Below are positions 26,801 through 37,967 of a stretch of 60,000 nt of DNA, one piece after another. The DNA comes from Tubiluchus corallicola (lineage: Eukaryota; Priapulida; Priapulimorpha; Priapulimorphida; Tubiluchidae). Each line of letters starts with the position of its first letter. Positions within the stretch are counted from its first letter, which is position 1. Both the position numbers and the translations under genes were made by a program. The DNA is taken from NCBI GenBank assembly GCA_030141605.1, contig JAQGDQ010000005.1, forward strand, positions 932,180 to 992,179, read 5' to 3'. The notes under the pieces are model-generated. The model was not told the origin of the DNA, did not search any database, and was given only the letters and a program-made list of their open reading frames with translations.

Positions 26801-29800
26801 TAAAAACAAGCTTTACATGTAGTGCCAATTTTTGGGTTTTTGGTGATGTAAGCTTATAAGCATATTTATTTCACCACGAACAAGCCGGTCTGGTTCTTGT
26901 TCTCATTATTGTGCATGCAATAAGTTATCTGCCAGTTTTTACAAAGCAACTTTGTATTCTATTTTTTTTTTGTAATAAAACAGATCAATGACAACGCTGA
27001 TTGACATTCTAAATGAGATATTCATGAAATAGATTCCATGATAACCAATGGAAGATGTTTAAACGACATACCTGACAGATGGGTAGAAAAAAATTGATAC
27101 TAGTAAATCAACGCTTTGATTTCGGAATAGTTTCTTTTTCGTTTTTGTTGACCTTGTTTTTATAGCTGGTTGCACGATGTAGATCAAAAGCTGCCGTCCT
27201 TTTATACTAAGTTATTGCTGCATTTTTTAATTTTTCCTTAACTTTTGCAGGTCTTGAAGAGGGTGATGACACAGTGGCAGTAAAGCCCTCGAAAAAGCTG
27301 GAGCTGCGGAAAAGGCGGAGGTACACTGTTTGCGTATATTAGATTTACCTAGTTTAAAAACTACCTATTAAGTGTTTAAACTTCATGTGATAGAACAGTG
27401 TTTTAACGGTTATTTTTGTACTTGCTTGCTGGGTGAATAGTCTGAAGTCGCTTGTTTTTTTGGTTACTAAAATCCTTGTAGAAATTTAAATACTGTGTTT
27501 GACAAGCTCTTAATAGGCTGCAATGTGGTGCGATAGGGATAAGCTTGCTAAACTTGCTTAAGAAATTTAACATGACTAATGGGTAGTCAGTCTGCTTACT
27601 AAATAAATTTAGATGCATTGTAATTTTAGTTGTTAAGTTTGGCAGCTGTCTATTCTTGCCCTTGCGGCAAGTCTGCAGAATATTCTTTCTGTGAGAAATA
27701 ACTGTAGATTGTATTTAATGTAATGACTTTATCAAAAACACTCGTTTTACATGTTTTTAGTGATGAAAGTGATCTATCATTTCTGTTTGCACAATCTGAG
27801 AAGAAGATCAAACCTGCCAATCTCATTTTACCCTACGAACCAGTCAAATCTTCAACTGATGATAGCAGTCCGGTGCTAAAAGGTAGCCCTAAAAGCAAAC
27901 CTGCCCCATCAAAACTAACTAAACGTAAGTTGTAAAATGCTGTTTAAGATTAATACTGACATTTGCTTTGTAATAAGCACTCTTGTATACAGTAATTGGG
28001 TAGTGGTATTAGTGTTAGGTTTTGTATATTCACTGACCTTACATTAAAGGTGTCAAAACTGAACATTTTATAAATGCCTTCTTGATTGTAAAGAATTTTA
28101 TTAATATTCATTTAAGTTATTCATCTGTTCAGTAATATAGCTTTTTAAGTTGTTGGCAAAAAGATTAATGTGCAATTTTTTTAATAGCTGCAACTCATTT
28201 GAAGGAAAGTTCGGGTTTTATGGATGCATTAGAAACACAAACAGCTGCTCCAATACGAAGAAAGCGCAAGCCTTCTACAACTGTCAATGGAGAAAAGACG
28301 AAAAATGCAAGTAGTTCCAACTCTTCTCCAACAGCAGCACCAAAAGTGCCTTCAGTAAGTGTCTGCCTGAAGATATGCTACGCATTTCTCACTGATTGCC
28401 CTTTAATTTTTGATGTCTGTACTTCAAACTTTTAATAATAACTTTTTGAAGTTTGAAAACATGAAATAACGTACTAAGTATATACATTTTTTCCTCATTT
28501 TGTAGCTTTATCAAATAGGGAAAAAAATTAAGTTTTATTTTACTGACATTTATAGATTAAATCATTATTGAAATTTTGAACTTCATTTGGCTACTTAACG
28601 AACTGCTTTAATTAAGTAGTTTCCCTTCCTGTCAGTACTTTATATAATAATTTTTAGTACGAGTACCGTATTTTCCCATGTATAAGAGGCCCTTGTGTAT
28701 AAGAGACCCCTTCAATTTTTAGGCAAAAATTCTGGAAAAAAGTTTTTTGGTAATGAATAACTTTATTCATCATAGAAATCATTAAATTCCTCATCACTCT
28801 CATCAAAAATATCAACTGGAGTCAGACCTTCAGCAATTCCAGCCAGTTCATCATCAGAGGAGTCACTCTGCTCAAAAATGGCATTGTCCTCTGTGCCGTC
28901 CATGGCATTGGAGATGCCACACTTCTTGAAAGATTTAATAACTCTGGCTTTACACCATTCCATGCCTTGAGGACCCTTTAAAATCATTAGTGTCACAATT
29001 TATGCATCTTATTGAAAAGACTTACTCCCATGTATAAGAGACCCCCTATTTTTAAAGTGAAAATTGTGAGCAAAAAAGGGTCTCTTATACATGGGAAAAT
29101 ACGGTATTTACATCTATGTAAACTGTGTTTTATAGTCTGTTATAACTTATTTCAGTTTTACAAAGACCGGTTACAAGATGAACCAGAATCAAAGAAAACA
29201 AAACCAGGGAATGGAGAGAATGCAGAAGGAAATGCCAGTGATTTCTTGACTGCAAATGGTACATTAGTGTGAGAGACCGTGAGCATGACTTGAAGGGGAT
29301 TATAAGAGAGTGTATTTTATTAGAAAATTTGTTTCTTTTCAGATAAGCAACATGTTATGCATGCAAAATTATTATTCAGTTTGGACGTCATTGAAAAAAT
29401 GAGGCTACTTATAATAATCATTTTCAGAGTCAACTCAAGGTACAAGCAATACCTAGGGCGGAAAATTTGTTGAGGAAAATTTGTTGATCAGGGAAAATGT
29501 GATTTAATTCATTTGTCAGAATTTCTAAGCAGAATCAAAATGCTTTAAGACTTGCAAAATACTGCTGTTAAATCAAATAAAAGCAATTTTGTTCTTTGAC
29601 TGATTTCAATTTCTTAGTATTCGAATTTACATACTCTAATACTCGCTTCATACATGGCACATCTCTGCTCATTACATCTGATTTTAACAAAATCAAATCG
29701 TCTGTAGTATAAACAATAACTTACAGCTACTGCAATTGAAAGTGAATTGGCTAACAAAATATTTACATTAAGTAGACAGTACAAAAATTTATGATGAGTA

Positions 29801-32800
29801 AAGTTTGGAAAGCTGCCTTTTAAATTTTTAATGTTGTATGTGACAAGCCATGGGAGCTTATTTCCTAAAATAAAATTATGACACTGTGCTATGGTGTACT
29901 TTCATCATGATATTGTGCCACTGTCCTACCAAAAGATGTCAGATCAGGCTTAGATTCTCTATTTTCCTTATAGCGTTATTTTCAAATGTTAGGAAAAAAT
30001 GTTAAATTGGATCAATGACTACAGGTAATTACTAATTTATTACTTTGTTGTTTGCATGTGGTGTGCAGTTTTTCAAGTAAAAACTGTTTTATTCTTACTG
30101 TTCATCTACTTGCTCTAGTAGATTTTCTTGTATTATGTTCTAGGACAAACCGGTGCAGTTGACGAAAATGGAGGTCCAGTTTCGGCACTTACTGAAATTG
30201 GTAAGAAGAATAAAAACAAGAAGTGTGTTTCTTGGGCAGATGAATCTGTCCTTCGTACTGTACACTATTTTGAGATGGACGACAATGAAAGAGGTAACTG
30301 ACTCAGCAGCTTCTTTTTTTAATACTGGCAATAATGAATGTACCAAAAAACTGATAGCTTAATAATTATAGTGCAAAACCTGTTGAGAAAAGAAACATTT
30401 GTATTACTTAACTATTTTGAGTTATGCATGTTTCATTGAATGTAACAAAATGTAAACCTTCATATCTAGATTGTTGTATTATTATTTGTACACTACAGCT
30501 GCTACTTATGTTCTGTAGAAAATTGGCTAATAAGACAAATTATTCAAAAATTTTGATGTAGTTGCAATAGACTGATGTAATTCACATGTAAATGCGAGTT
30601 ACATTTTTGCAGTGAATGTGAACAAGTTTGGCACGTTTACTGACTTGAAGACTCTCGAAATGAAACGAGAAAGGCAAGCTATGATGACAGCTAGGCGACT
30701 CATGGACGACAAAATGACTGAACACATAACTGTAAGTGATCTTTATTCATTCACATTTATCCCCCAAAGCAAAACATCCATGACTAAACCACTTGGAAAT
30801 GTGTATAATTATTTTCTTGACAGCAAATGAGGTGCTGTTTTCTTTCGGATAATTATAAACTTTAAGATAATTTAACAACGTTTTATGTTTGGGTAGCACC
30901 TGTAGGGTAATGTACACTAGGGTTGAACAGAATAATTTGAATCAAACTTGTCAAATAAATTTCAATCAGCAGTCTTGCTAAGGTCACACGTATTGCTTGA
31001 TTTTGTAAACATTGTAATGATAAAGAACGAATGTAATTGAAGTATAGAATTATTTGAATCCATAGTTTCAAACGTTCGATGCTCGCCTCTAGTGCAGTAT
31101 CTACACTTTTTAACTTTTATACACTGAAATTATTCACTTGCACTTATGTGTGTCCTGTAGTTCTGTTAGATCAAGTTTAATTAGTGCAGACCTGGTTTGT
31201 TTTTATGCACGGTAGGAGAATGATAAAGTTATAAATTTGAAATTTTCGAAAACTCTGTAGAAAGTCTGACACATTTTCACAGTAATTCTGTCAATGGTTA
31301 GTGATTGTTTAAAGAGAACATATTTTGTAATGGTTTTTCATTTGTATACTTTTATGTATTGTACTTTTGCATAACATTAAGCCTCATATTGGATAAACGG
31401 CAAAACCTTCTTAGATATAATGAAACTGACTTAGTTGCAAAATGACAATACTTTACTGTTAAATTCTTAGCGTATGACTGGCTGTGAGATAATTGCAGTT
31501 TTGTTCGTGGATAATCAAATTTTATACTTTTTTATTTGTTAATCAGTGGAGAACGCCTTCGGTTATTACCTCACTGCCGCCACCTTTAGTAGAACCAGGT
31601 TGTAACAGCGTAGAGCGAACAGTTCAACAACAACGAGAAAGTAAAGTACTAGCTACTCTTTTCTTCAACAAAGACAATGTACCTGACACTCCCACTGAAC
31701 CAGACTTAGAACGCATGGATCTTGTGGACCCTATTATTGTTCCTCTGGATGATGTAAGTACTCATACTATTGTCACTGGCTTGAATGAGTACTGCTTGTT
31801 TTGTGCCACTAAGACACAATTTATTACAAAAATAGTTTGAATTTTTGAAATTTCTTTTTTGTTTATGCACAGAATTATTTTCTCTATGAAAGAGGTGTAA
31901 TGCATGGCATTAATTGAAGTCAAGGCATTGACTGGTTTACCCTCTCATTACTTTCTTTCTTTAACTTATTACTTGTTAGGTTTGTTAGATTTATTAATTT
32001 TATTTTAGTGAATTCACATAAAGTTGCTTCATCTAGTTCATTATTAGCGTAATAAAATCTTTTGAAAGGAAATGCTGTTCATTTTTTTCAGTCACTCGAG
32101 ACAGCAACTGGAAAGACAGAAGAACAAACAAAAGATGACAAAGTGCAATCAGTGAAGGATACGGATGTAAACGAAGGCCTCCCTCCAGCCATTACTCAAC
32201 TGCTTGCTAATATGCAAAGTGGTCTGCCACCGGCAATACAAGATAACCCAGAAGCAGGAAAAAAGCCATTAAAACCATCAGAGGCCACAATGGCAGCTGT
32301 GCAGCAACTACTGGGTTCTATTAAGGTAACAGCTACAATTTTGCATCATTTTCATCATTACTCATTTTTTATAGAAGAGTTCTGGTGTCATGGCATTAAG
32401 CAGCTTTAATTATGAGTCCATAAGACAGCTGTGTTTTGAGCTATTTTCTCGAATCCTTACAATTCATACACTAAAGAATCATTTTGAGGAAACAGTGATT
32501 GATCTTGTTAGTGGGATAAGTCTGCCTAGTTTATATAAGCTTATTAACAACTGGAAGTTGGTTTTTGTGTGTAATACCATTTTTTTCCATTATCTAGGTT
32601 TTATTCAGTTTTTCACAGTATTTTTTTAATATTCACTTTGAGACGAGGGAATAGCTGATTGGTCACAGTGTGTGCTTAATGTCAAAGTTAGGCAATGCTA
32701 GTCTGGTGCGTAAATGGATGTGTGTCTACCTGGAAAGCTGCCTTTTATCTAGGTGGTTTTATCTAGTAAATACAGATTATACTGCTTCCAGCTATTTTTC

Positions 32801-34257
32801 TCTTTGATAATAGATGTGTATACAAATGGATAAAAAACCTTTAAAAAAACTGTACATAAAATACCATTAATATTATGTTTACTTTGTTTCTTCAGCAAGG
32901 AGAAGGAGGAAATCAAGCACCTATTCCTCAAGCATTTGAAAATGAAAAAGAATTGCATTCTTATCTGGAGTCTGTTTTAGGTGCTGTTAAGTATAGTCAG
33001 CTGCAACAACAAGGCCTGTGTAAGTTAACCTTGTCTTCGTTATTTACCTTTTGTCGTAGTAACGTGATTATAAATAGACAGGAAATTTTTTGTGGTTATT
33101 TTTCAAATATGTTGCAATTATCAGTGAATTAAGTAACTGTCTGTGTATCCATTTCTTCCACTTCGGTAAGCTGATAGAATAAGTTATTTATCTAAATAAT
33201 TTTTCTAGATTTTATTACACCTGTAGGTTAACTAATATCATGTTTGAATTCTGTGTTTACTAATCACAGCCTATAGTATTTGTTAACAGTTAAAGCAGAC
33301 GTAGTTTGTGTGAGTAAATAAGTATTTTTATTGAGTTACTTGTTTGTGAAGTAACTCCATAAGCTATCTATTTCCTTGTGATGCTGCTCTCGTAATCGTT
33401 CTTTGTATGATAAGTTTTTAGGTAGTTTTTATGTTGTGATGTCACCCTATTCCCTATTCTAAATTTTGCAATAAAACTGATTCCATAGCAACGATAAATG
33501 ATGGTGTTCTAAATGATATATTCAGCAAGAAACTGATTCCAAGGCAATACTAAATGGCATTCTAATTGACATGACCAGGCAGTTGGGCAGAAAAACTTGG
33601 AAAAGCGAGCAACTCAATGCTTCACATTCCAAACTAGTTTTCAGTAACGTAGCACTGTTTACGCGTCTTAAAACTGTGTGGTTTAGCCGTTTTTAAAGCA
33701 GCATTTATTGGGATAATTGCTTATGCCTCTACTCTGTATTTTCTTTGTGGTAATATAAAGTTATATTGTCACTAATAATAATTATCTGCTAAATTTTTCT
33801 AGCTGACCAAGATATAATGGCAATAGCTTGTTATCAACAGCAACAGGCCGTGATAGGGTTCCAGCCTATGATGGATCCGAATCCTGGCTGGTTTGGACCA
33901 CCACCACCTGGGATGCCTCCTGGGCCATTTTTACCGGTTAGTCACATACATTTGTTAAACCGTTTTTAACAGAAATATTTGTGCTATTTGTGCTGAACAA
34001 AAATTGCTATCTTGTCTGTTTTCCTGTTAAAGAAAAAGACGTGTGTTTTAGCAATTGCAGCGTGGTCTCGACTCTTGATAAGTGCTTTAATTTTTTTTCA
34101 ATGTTGATGCTTTATTACTAACTTATGCTTTGCAATTCTGATCATTTATTTACAGATGCAACAAAACCGTTTCCCACCTCCAAGAGGCCCTGGTGGTTTT
34201 GTTCCTCGTCCAAGATTTGGTAAGTGTTTCATCGTAACGTGTGTATTGAATTTGCAC

Positions 34258-34297
<40 letters not shown>

Positions 34298-35979
34298 TTG
34301 TTTATATAAAAGTTTATATAGCTATATGATTTTAGTATTAGTAAGTAATTATTTTTGTTAACGCCTGTTGTAATAAATATGGTTTAAAAAATAGTAAAGT
34401 ATATACAAATTAAAATAAAACCTTAAGTTTTTTTCAACTTTTGAGTTTGTCTATGCCTGATCTAGCAATGTTAGTACCATTTTGACATATATGTGATAAT
34501 ATTTGTAAGAAATTTGTCTTTCTTTTGATGATTTCTTTACGAGGTTATATTTAAATAACACATTATTTTATGATTTCTTCGATGTGTTTTAATTAAAAGC
34601 ATGTTATTTTAAGAATAATGTACAACAGTTCTGCAATATATAACAGCATAAGTAAGTCCGTTTGGGCAATGTTATTTTTACTTCCTGCATGATGCATCAG
34701 AATGGCAAGCCACACTTTGTTCAGAAAATCATGTATTTGAAGCATCCATAACTTCTGATAATGTTGCAACAGGTTTACATATCAAGCTGTTAGTTGTTAC
34801 TGCTCTTTGTGGATACTTCGCGTATTATATACAGTAAACTACGTATAACTCGACCCATCACACTTGTTCCCTTTTGTTCAGAGTTTGAATTCTTTGTCTT
34901 GAACAGATCTCATAGAACAAGATTTTCCTTTTCATTTTTCTCTTTACCAAACATTGCGCAACTTGAATTATCCCATAACTCAAACTGAATCTCTGGTACA
35001 ACTTATAAGAATCTAACTGAAATCACCCTGCCTATCTCGAACAACCTCCCAAGCAAGAAATCATACGTGAAAGTGTGCACCACATTACGATTTTAACTGC
35101 TAGGCTCAGCAAAAATGCTAAAATTTCTTGTATTACATTAGCAGAACTCTGAACATAACATGGCTTAACGGACATGGTTTAATAATTAGATCGCAATAGT
35201 ATTATTGCCAAATTCTATTAGCCATGTTACTCAGACTACAATAGAAGTGGACCAGTCACTTTATTTTTGATTATCCATAAAAACTGTTGTTTGATATTTG
35301 ATTAAAAGCCCAGTTTGTCATTCTCACAGACAGCTGTGTATTCTCCGACACCAATTTTATTTTTGATTACATATAAAAACTATTGTTTGATATTTGGTTA
35401 AAGGCTCAGTTTGTCATTTTCACAGACTGCAGTGACTTAATCTTGTTTTCTTACGAACGTTGTCTAACTCCTGCCCTAGCATAACTCGAACAAACTTTTT
35501 CGGTCCCGAGGTGTTCGAGTTATATGTAGTTGACGGTATAGTAAAAAATTAAATACAGTGACGATGGCATTGTAAGTGTGCAAATTTAAGTCATTCAGTC
35601 AAATAATGACATTTTCAAGTGTTCATATAAATCTGTGTACAGATTCCTTCAGATGTCTATTAGTATTGGAACCTTTCCAATCGGCCTGGTTGACTTATCA
35701 GGCTTTCATATTTGTTTACATACACATTAGATGATACCTACAAATGCTTTCGAGTGTGAATCGCTTTTTGATTTAAAAGCACAATCATGCAAAACTCATG
35801 TGCAAAACCCAAAAAGCTCAAAAAGTTTTAGTTAATAAATAGTCAATTAATTACTATTTTACTCGTGTTTTGCTTTTTCAGTTCCACATGTTTTGTGTCG
35901 AAACTTCAAGCGCGGTCAGTGTCGCTACGGGAATTCGTGTCGATTTCTTCATCCAGGACTTAATGGCCCACCTTTGTGA
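23830..35979 (+). CDS. PPP1R10: PNUTS / PPP1R10-like PP1 nuclear targeting subunit, 16 exons resolved, 5' end missing
   Basis: PNUTS scaffolds protein phosphatase 1 in the nucleus, in the complex with WDR82 and TOX4 that controls RNA polymerase II dephosphorylation, termination and RNA processing. Coding exons: 23830-23927, 24609-24880, 25523-25597, 25699-26097, 27251-27320, 27761-27924, 28188-28354, 29156-29258, 30144-30293, 30613-30731, 31547-31753, 32092-32325, 32896-33019, 33803-33936, 34156-34219, 35882-35979. They join in one frame to 825 residues and a TGA stop; human PNUTS is about 940. Domains, numbered from the first recognised codon: TFIIS N-terminal-like domain (about 1-145), a long basic Lys/Ser-rich linker (exon 4), an 'AKFRSTG' block also present in the human protein, the RVxF PP1-binding motif KCVSW (476-480) followed by the conserved 'VNVNKF' and 'TARRL' region, a Pro/Gln-rich segment, and a C-terminal CCCH zinc finger ending GLNGPPL (human GVNGPPLP). 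All introns are GT-AG except intron 2 (GC-AG). The start codon must lie in an upstream exon, because an in-frame TAG immediately precedes 23830. The human Gly/His-rich repeats before the zinc finger are absent. Identity is near certain; some exon edges are inferred. Confidence 0.95.
23928..24608 (+). other. PNUTS intron 1 (as resolved)
   Basis: 681 bp of AT-rich sequence with GT and AG borders. Nothing else is recognised in it. Confidence 0.85.
24881..25522 (+). other. Probable GC-AG intron in PNUTS
   Basis: The exon ends GATGATG and the intron begins GCAAGT, the strong consensus typical of GC donors. The acceptor is the AG at 25521-25522. This junction restores the frame for the conserved sequence [13 protein letters not shown] (human EDEELRKLASVLV). 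The only nearby GT donor (24885) gives a non-homologous frame. Confidence 0.8.
25699..26097 (+). other. PPP1R10: PNUTS exon 4: basic, low-complexity linker
   Basis: This exon encodes about 133 residues that are very rich in Lys, Ser, Asn and Asp, and it ends in the conserved block HAKFRSTG. The human protein has a comparable charged linker followed by the same block. Several basic clusters could act as nuclear localisation signals (inference). The donor follows ACA-G at 26097 and the next exon completes the Gly codon. Confidence 0.9.
26098..27250 (+). other. PNUTS intron 4, 1.15 kb, carrying a dispersed repeat
   Basis: GT-AG intron. Its 3' half (about 26960-27140) resembles intron 13 (about 33465-33660), listed separately as a repeat. 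The remainder shows nothing recognisable. Confidence 0.8.
26960..27140 (+). repeat. Dispersed repeat, copy 1 (PNUTS intron 4)
   Basis: Shares ordered blocks with 33465-33660: AATAAAAC.GAT, a CAACG block, ATTCTAAATGA.ATATTCA, GATTCCA.G, a CATxACCxG block, GGGTAGAAAAA against GGGCAGAAAAA, and a final CAACGCTTTGATTTC-like block. Each copy also contains two internal sub-copies of the unit beginning GATTCCAT. The class is unknown. The two copies are diverged, which suggests an old interspersed element. Confidence 0.6.
28664..29106 (-). mobile_element. Internally deleted pogo-superfamily DNA transposon in PNUTS intron 7
   Basis: The left end, after TA at 28664-28665, reads CCGTATTTTCCCATGTATAA. 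The right end is its reverse complement, ending ATACGG at 29104 followed by TA. Terminal inverted repeats flanked by a TA duplication fit Tc1/mariner-pogo elements. Both ends also carry subterminal copies of the CATGTATAAGAG...CCC motif; at the right end these form an inverted pair (29026-29044 and 29079-29097) that could fold as a hairpin. Between the ends, on the minus strand, lies the C-terminal tail of a pogo/Jerky-type transposase. The N-terminal DNA-binding and catalytic parts are gone, so it cannot be autonomous. Confidence 0.82.
28763..28996 (-). pseudogene. Transposase C-terminal fragment (pogo/Jerky type)
   Basis: A 77-codon open frame contains [20 protein letters not shown], which resembles the conserved tail of pogo-family transposases and their domesticated relatives such as POGK. 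An acidic stretch (SDSSDDE, DESDEE) follows and ends near the element's left end. There is no helix-turn-helix or DDE catalytic region. It lies antisense inside a PNUTS intron. Confidence 0.75.
29259..30143 (+). other. PNUTS intron 8
   Basis: 885 bp GT-AG intron. It includes a 14-bp tandem duplication (GAAAATTTGTTGAG-type, around 29460-29487). Nothing else is recognised. Confidence 0.8.
30144..31753 (+). other. PPP1R10: PNUTS exons 9-11: PP1-binding core
   Basis: Exons 30144-30293, 30613-30731 and 31547-31753 encode the PP1-docking region. The RVxF-type motif KCVSW lies at 30221-30235; human has KSVTW. It is followed by [16 protein letters not shown] and a basic helix containing TARRL, as in the human segment that wraps around the PP1 catalytic subunit. 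The next exon carries a region matching human 'PSPLVTPGSNSQER' (here [14 protein letters not shown]). The phosphorylatable residue in the motif is Ser rather than the human Thr. Confidence 0.93.
30732..31546 (+). other. PNUTS intron 10
   Basis: 815 bp of AT-rich GT-AG intron with no recognisable content. Confidence 0.8.
33465..33660 (+). repeat. Dispersed repeat, copy 2 (PNUTS intron 13)
   Basis: Partner of the copy at 26960-27140, in the same orientation. Two internal sub-units begin AAACTGATTCCA (about 33475 and 33529). A weaker related string (GTAGCAACGATGAAGGATGG) occurs near 38829, downstream of the gene. Confidence 0.6.
34258..34297 (+). repeat. (TAT)n trinucleotide microsatellite
   Basis: About 13 uninterrupted TAT/ATT units in PNUTS intron 15. 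Confidence 0.97.
34830..35538 (-). mobile_element. Pogo/Tigger-like MITE, copy B, in PNUTS intron 15
   Basis: TA at 34830-34831 is followed by CAGTAAACTACGTATAACTC. The other end is the imperfect reverse complement (TTCGAGTTATATGTAGTTGACGG, ending 35536), followed by TA. TA duplications and CAGT termini fit pogo/Tigger elements. There is no coding capacity. The interior matches the reverse complement of 16829-17409; for example, TGTGCACCACATTACGATTT near 35071 matches AAATCGTAATGTGGTGCACA near 17186. Within this copy a segment of about 90 bp is duplicated in tandem (about 35258-35345 and 35357-35440), each beginning TTATTTTTGATTA, which explains its extra length. Confidence 0.8.
35882..35979 (+). 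other. PPP1R10: PNUTS last coding exon: CCCH zinc finger and stop
   Basis: The exon encodes a single CCCH finger, CX7CX5CX3H (CRNFKRGQC then CRYGNSC then RFLH), followed by PGLNGPPL and TGA at 35977-35979. The human finger is spaced CX8CX5CX3H, so the first loop here is one residue shorter. CCCH fingers of this type usually contact RNA or mediate protein contacts; for PNUTS the role is only partly known. Confidence 0.95.
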
Positions 35980-36269
35980 TCTTCACTTTATTTAGAGATT
36001 GATGGATGAGTTGCTTCTGGTGCACTACTATAAGTAATCTGTGATCTGCGGTATTAGTGTTACTTTAATTGGCTTTATGTCCGGAGAATAGTGAGATGCC
36101 AGTGGGTTACATGGCGTCAGTTGACAATTCGGAAATGATTGTGAGTTAATAGCAATTTCTCATGCAGAGGAGAACAAAGCCAGCAAATTCGTTTTATTGT
36201 GATTACTGAAATGTGGTTAACTGTCTTCTTTAAGTTGACTGTTAACCAAAGAAATCATCGTCGTGCTGA

Positions 36270-36275
36270 AATAAA
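36270..36275 (+). terminator. Candidate proximal poly(A) signal of PNUTS
   Basis: AATAAA, 291 bases after the stop codon. The downstream sequence is only moderately GT-rich. Confidence 0.4.
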
Positions 36276-37961
36276 ATCTCACAAAGTTGTCAGGTGGAAG
36301 AATAGGATGGACTGCACGATGGAACACCATCTGGTCAAATAGCGAACAACTTTTCCACTTCGCATGCTGCGTTCAACAACCAATGCTTGTATGAAAGATT
36401 CTGAAATTTCTCTAATTAATGTTGCTTTGAGAAAATCATAGATAGTGCTAATTGTGTTGTAAAGCTAAATAATGTTGCAACATTGAAACGTTTCTTGTTT
36501 TTCCCCGTTCGCACAGCTAATATCACTCTGTGTTAGCAACTCCTCTTTTCACTGCTAACAGGTGGGTATTTTGACCAACCAACCATTTCACTTGTATGTA
36601 TTGTGCTTTTCTGAGAAGGAAGTTGGTAAGGTGCAGCTACACTTACTGGTAAAAACTAATTTCCAAAGTGTGTTTATAAGTTATGAACGTTTGGTAGAAT
36701 TGTTGGTATTGATCTGAAAAATTAGCCACAATAATGTCATAATGGAACCCTGATTTTTAGCAACATGCTTTTTAGTACCCGTTTTTTTCACTTTCCCCAG
36801 GAAAGGAGCAGCATTATAAAATGAAGTCTGTTTAATTCGATGGGATTTCAAATGAACTTATTGGTTTCTTCCCAAACTTGCAAAAAAGGTAAAAATGCTA
36901 AATATAAAGTTTGTCTTGATGGAAAGTATGTCACTTTTACCGGGCTGTTCTTAGCAAAGCCTTCACTTTGTGCTAAGACCTAAATCAGCTATTAGTTAGC
37001 TAAATACTTGTGCACACTTAAAAGCATGTGGTTTTTTATGCATGCTCGTTCCAAGTTGAGTAATCATTCTCCAGGTGCCATTTTTGGTGCTTGAAAAATG
37101 TGTTAAGTCTTTTCTGACTTGATTACAGTAAGATTCATTTACATATTACTATACTATTAGAACAAGACTTAATTTTGAAGGGGTAGTTTGCTAAAGTCAC
37201 TTTCTAATGACGTTTAGTATTTAGCAAATGCAGGAAGTATTTTTTGTTGATTAGTAAATGCTTTTTACATGTTTACTTATACACCAAAGCGTTATGTAAA
37301 TACGGATAAAATTTTGTATTTTCTATATTTTTTATACAGAAAAGAAAATATACACTTTATTTTTACAAGAAACAGTAGATTTTGAGTATGTGGTGCACAC
37401 TTGCTTAATATCAACTCCTGGCTTGGTGTGATGCTTATTACATGTGTATTAATTATCAAAGTATAGTTATTCAACAGTCGTAAATTTTAACTATGGGTGT
37501 AACTATATTTAATGACAGTGACAAGTTTTGGTGACTTGTTAAAAAATCTAAATAATTATATGAAATTAAAAAGAAACAAGAACTAAAAATAGAAGACATC
37601 AAAAAGTCCTTTGCAGCCACCTTACAGTATTCCAACCATTTCGTCTGCCTAGCTTCCAGTTTCAATGTTTATTTCATCCTTGGACACATCAACAAGCCAA
37701 ATATTGTGTGTGGTGATCACAGTTTTTATCAACTTAGTTATGATGCAGTTAAAGACATCATAAATGTATGTTTGTGTATGTGTGAAGCTGTGATCGTATT
37801 CAGATAAAAGAGAGGTACAGTGGAGAAGTTTCTAATGATGTTCTGGTGTTTTTGCTTAATTTTACTTGCACTGAGGTTTCATGTTTTTTTGTGATTCAAG
37901 TCTAGCTGGGTTCATGGTGTTCTATTTCACTGTTGTTTCTCTGTTTCTACTTCACTGTTTA

Positions 37962-37967
37962 AATAAA
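37962..37967 (+). terminator. Candidate distal poly(A) signal of PNUTS
   Basis: AATAAA about 2 kb after the stop. The following bases are T/G-rich (TTCAAATTGTCCTTGTTG), which fits a downstream element. Confidence 0.35.
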
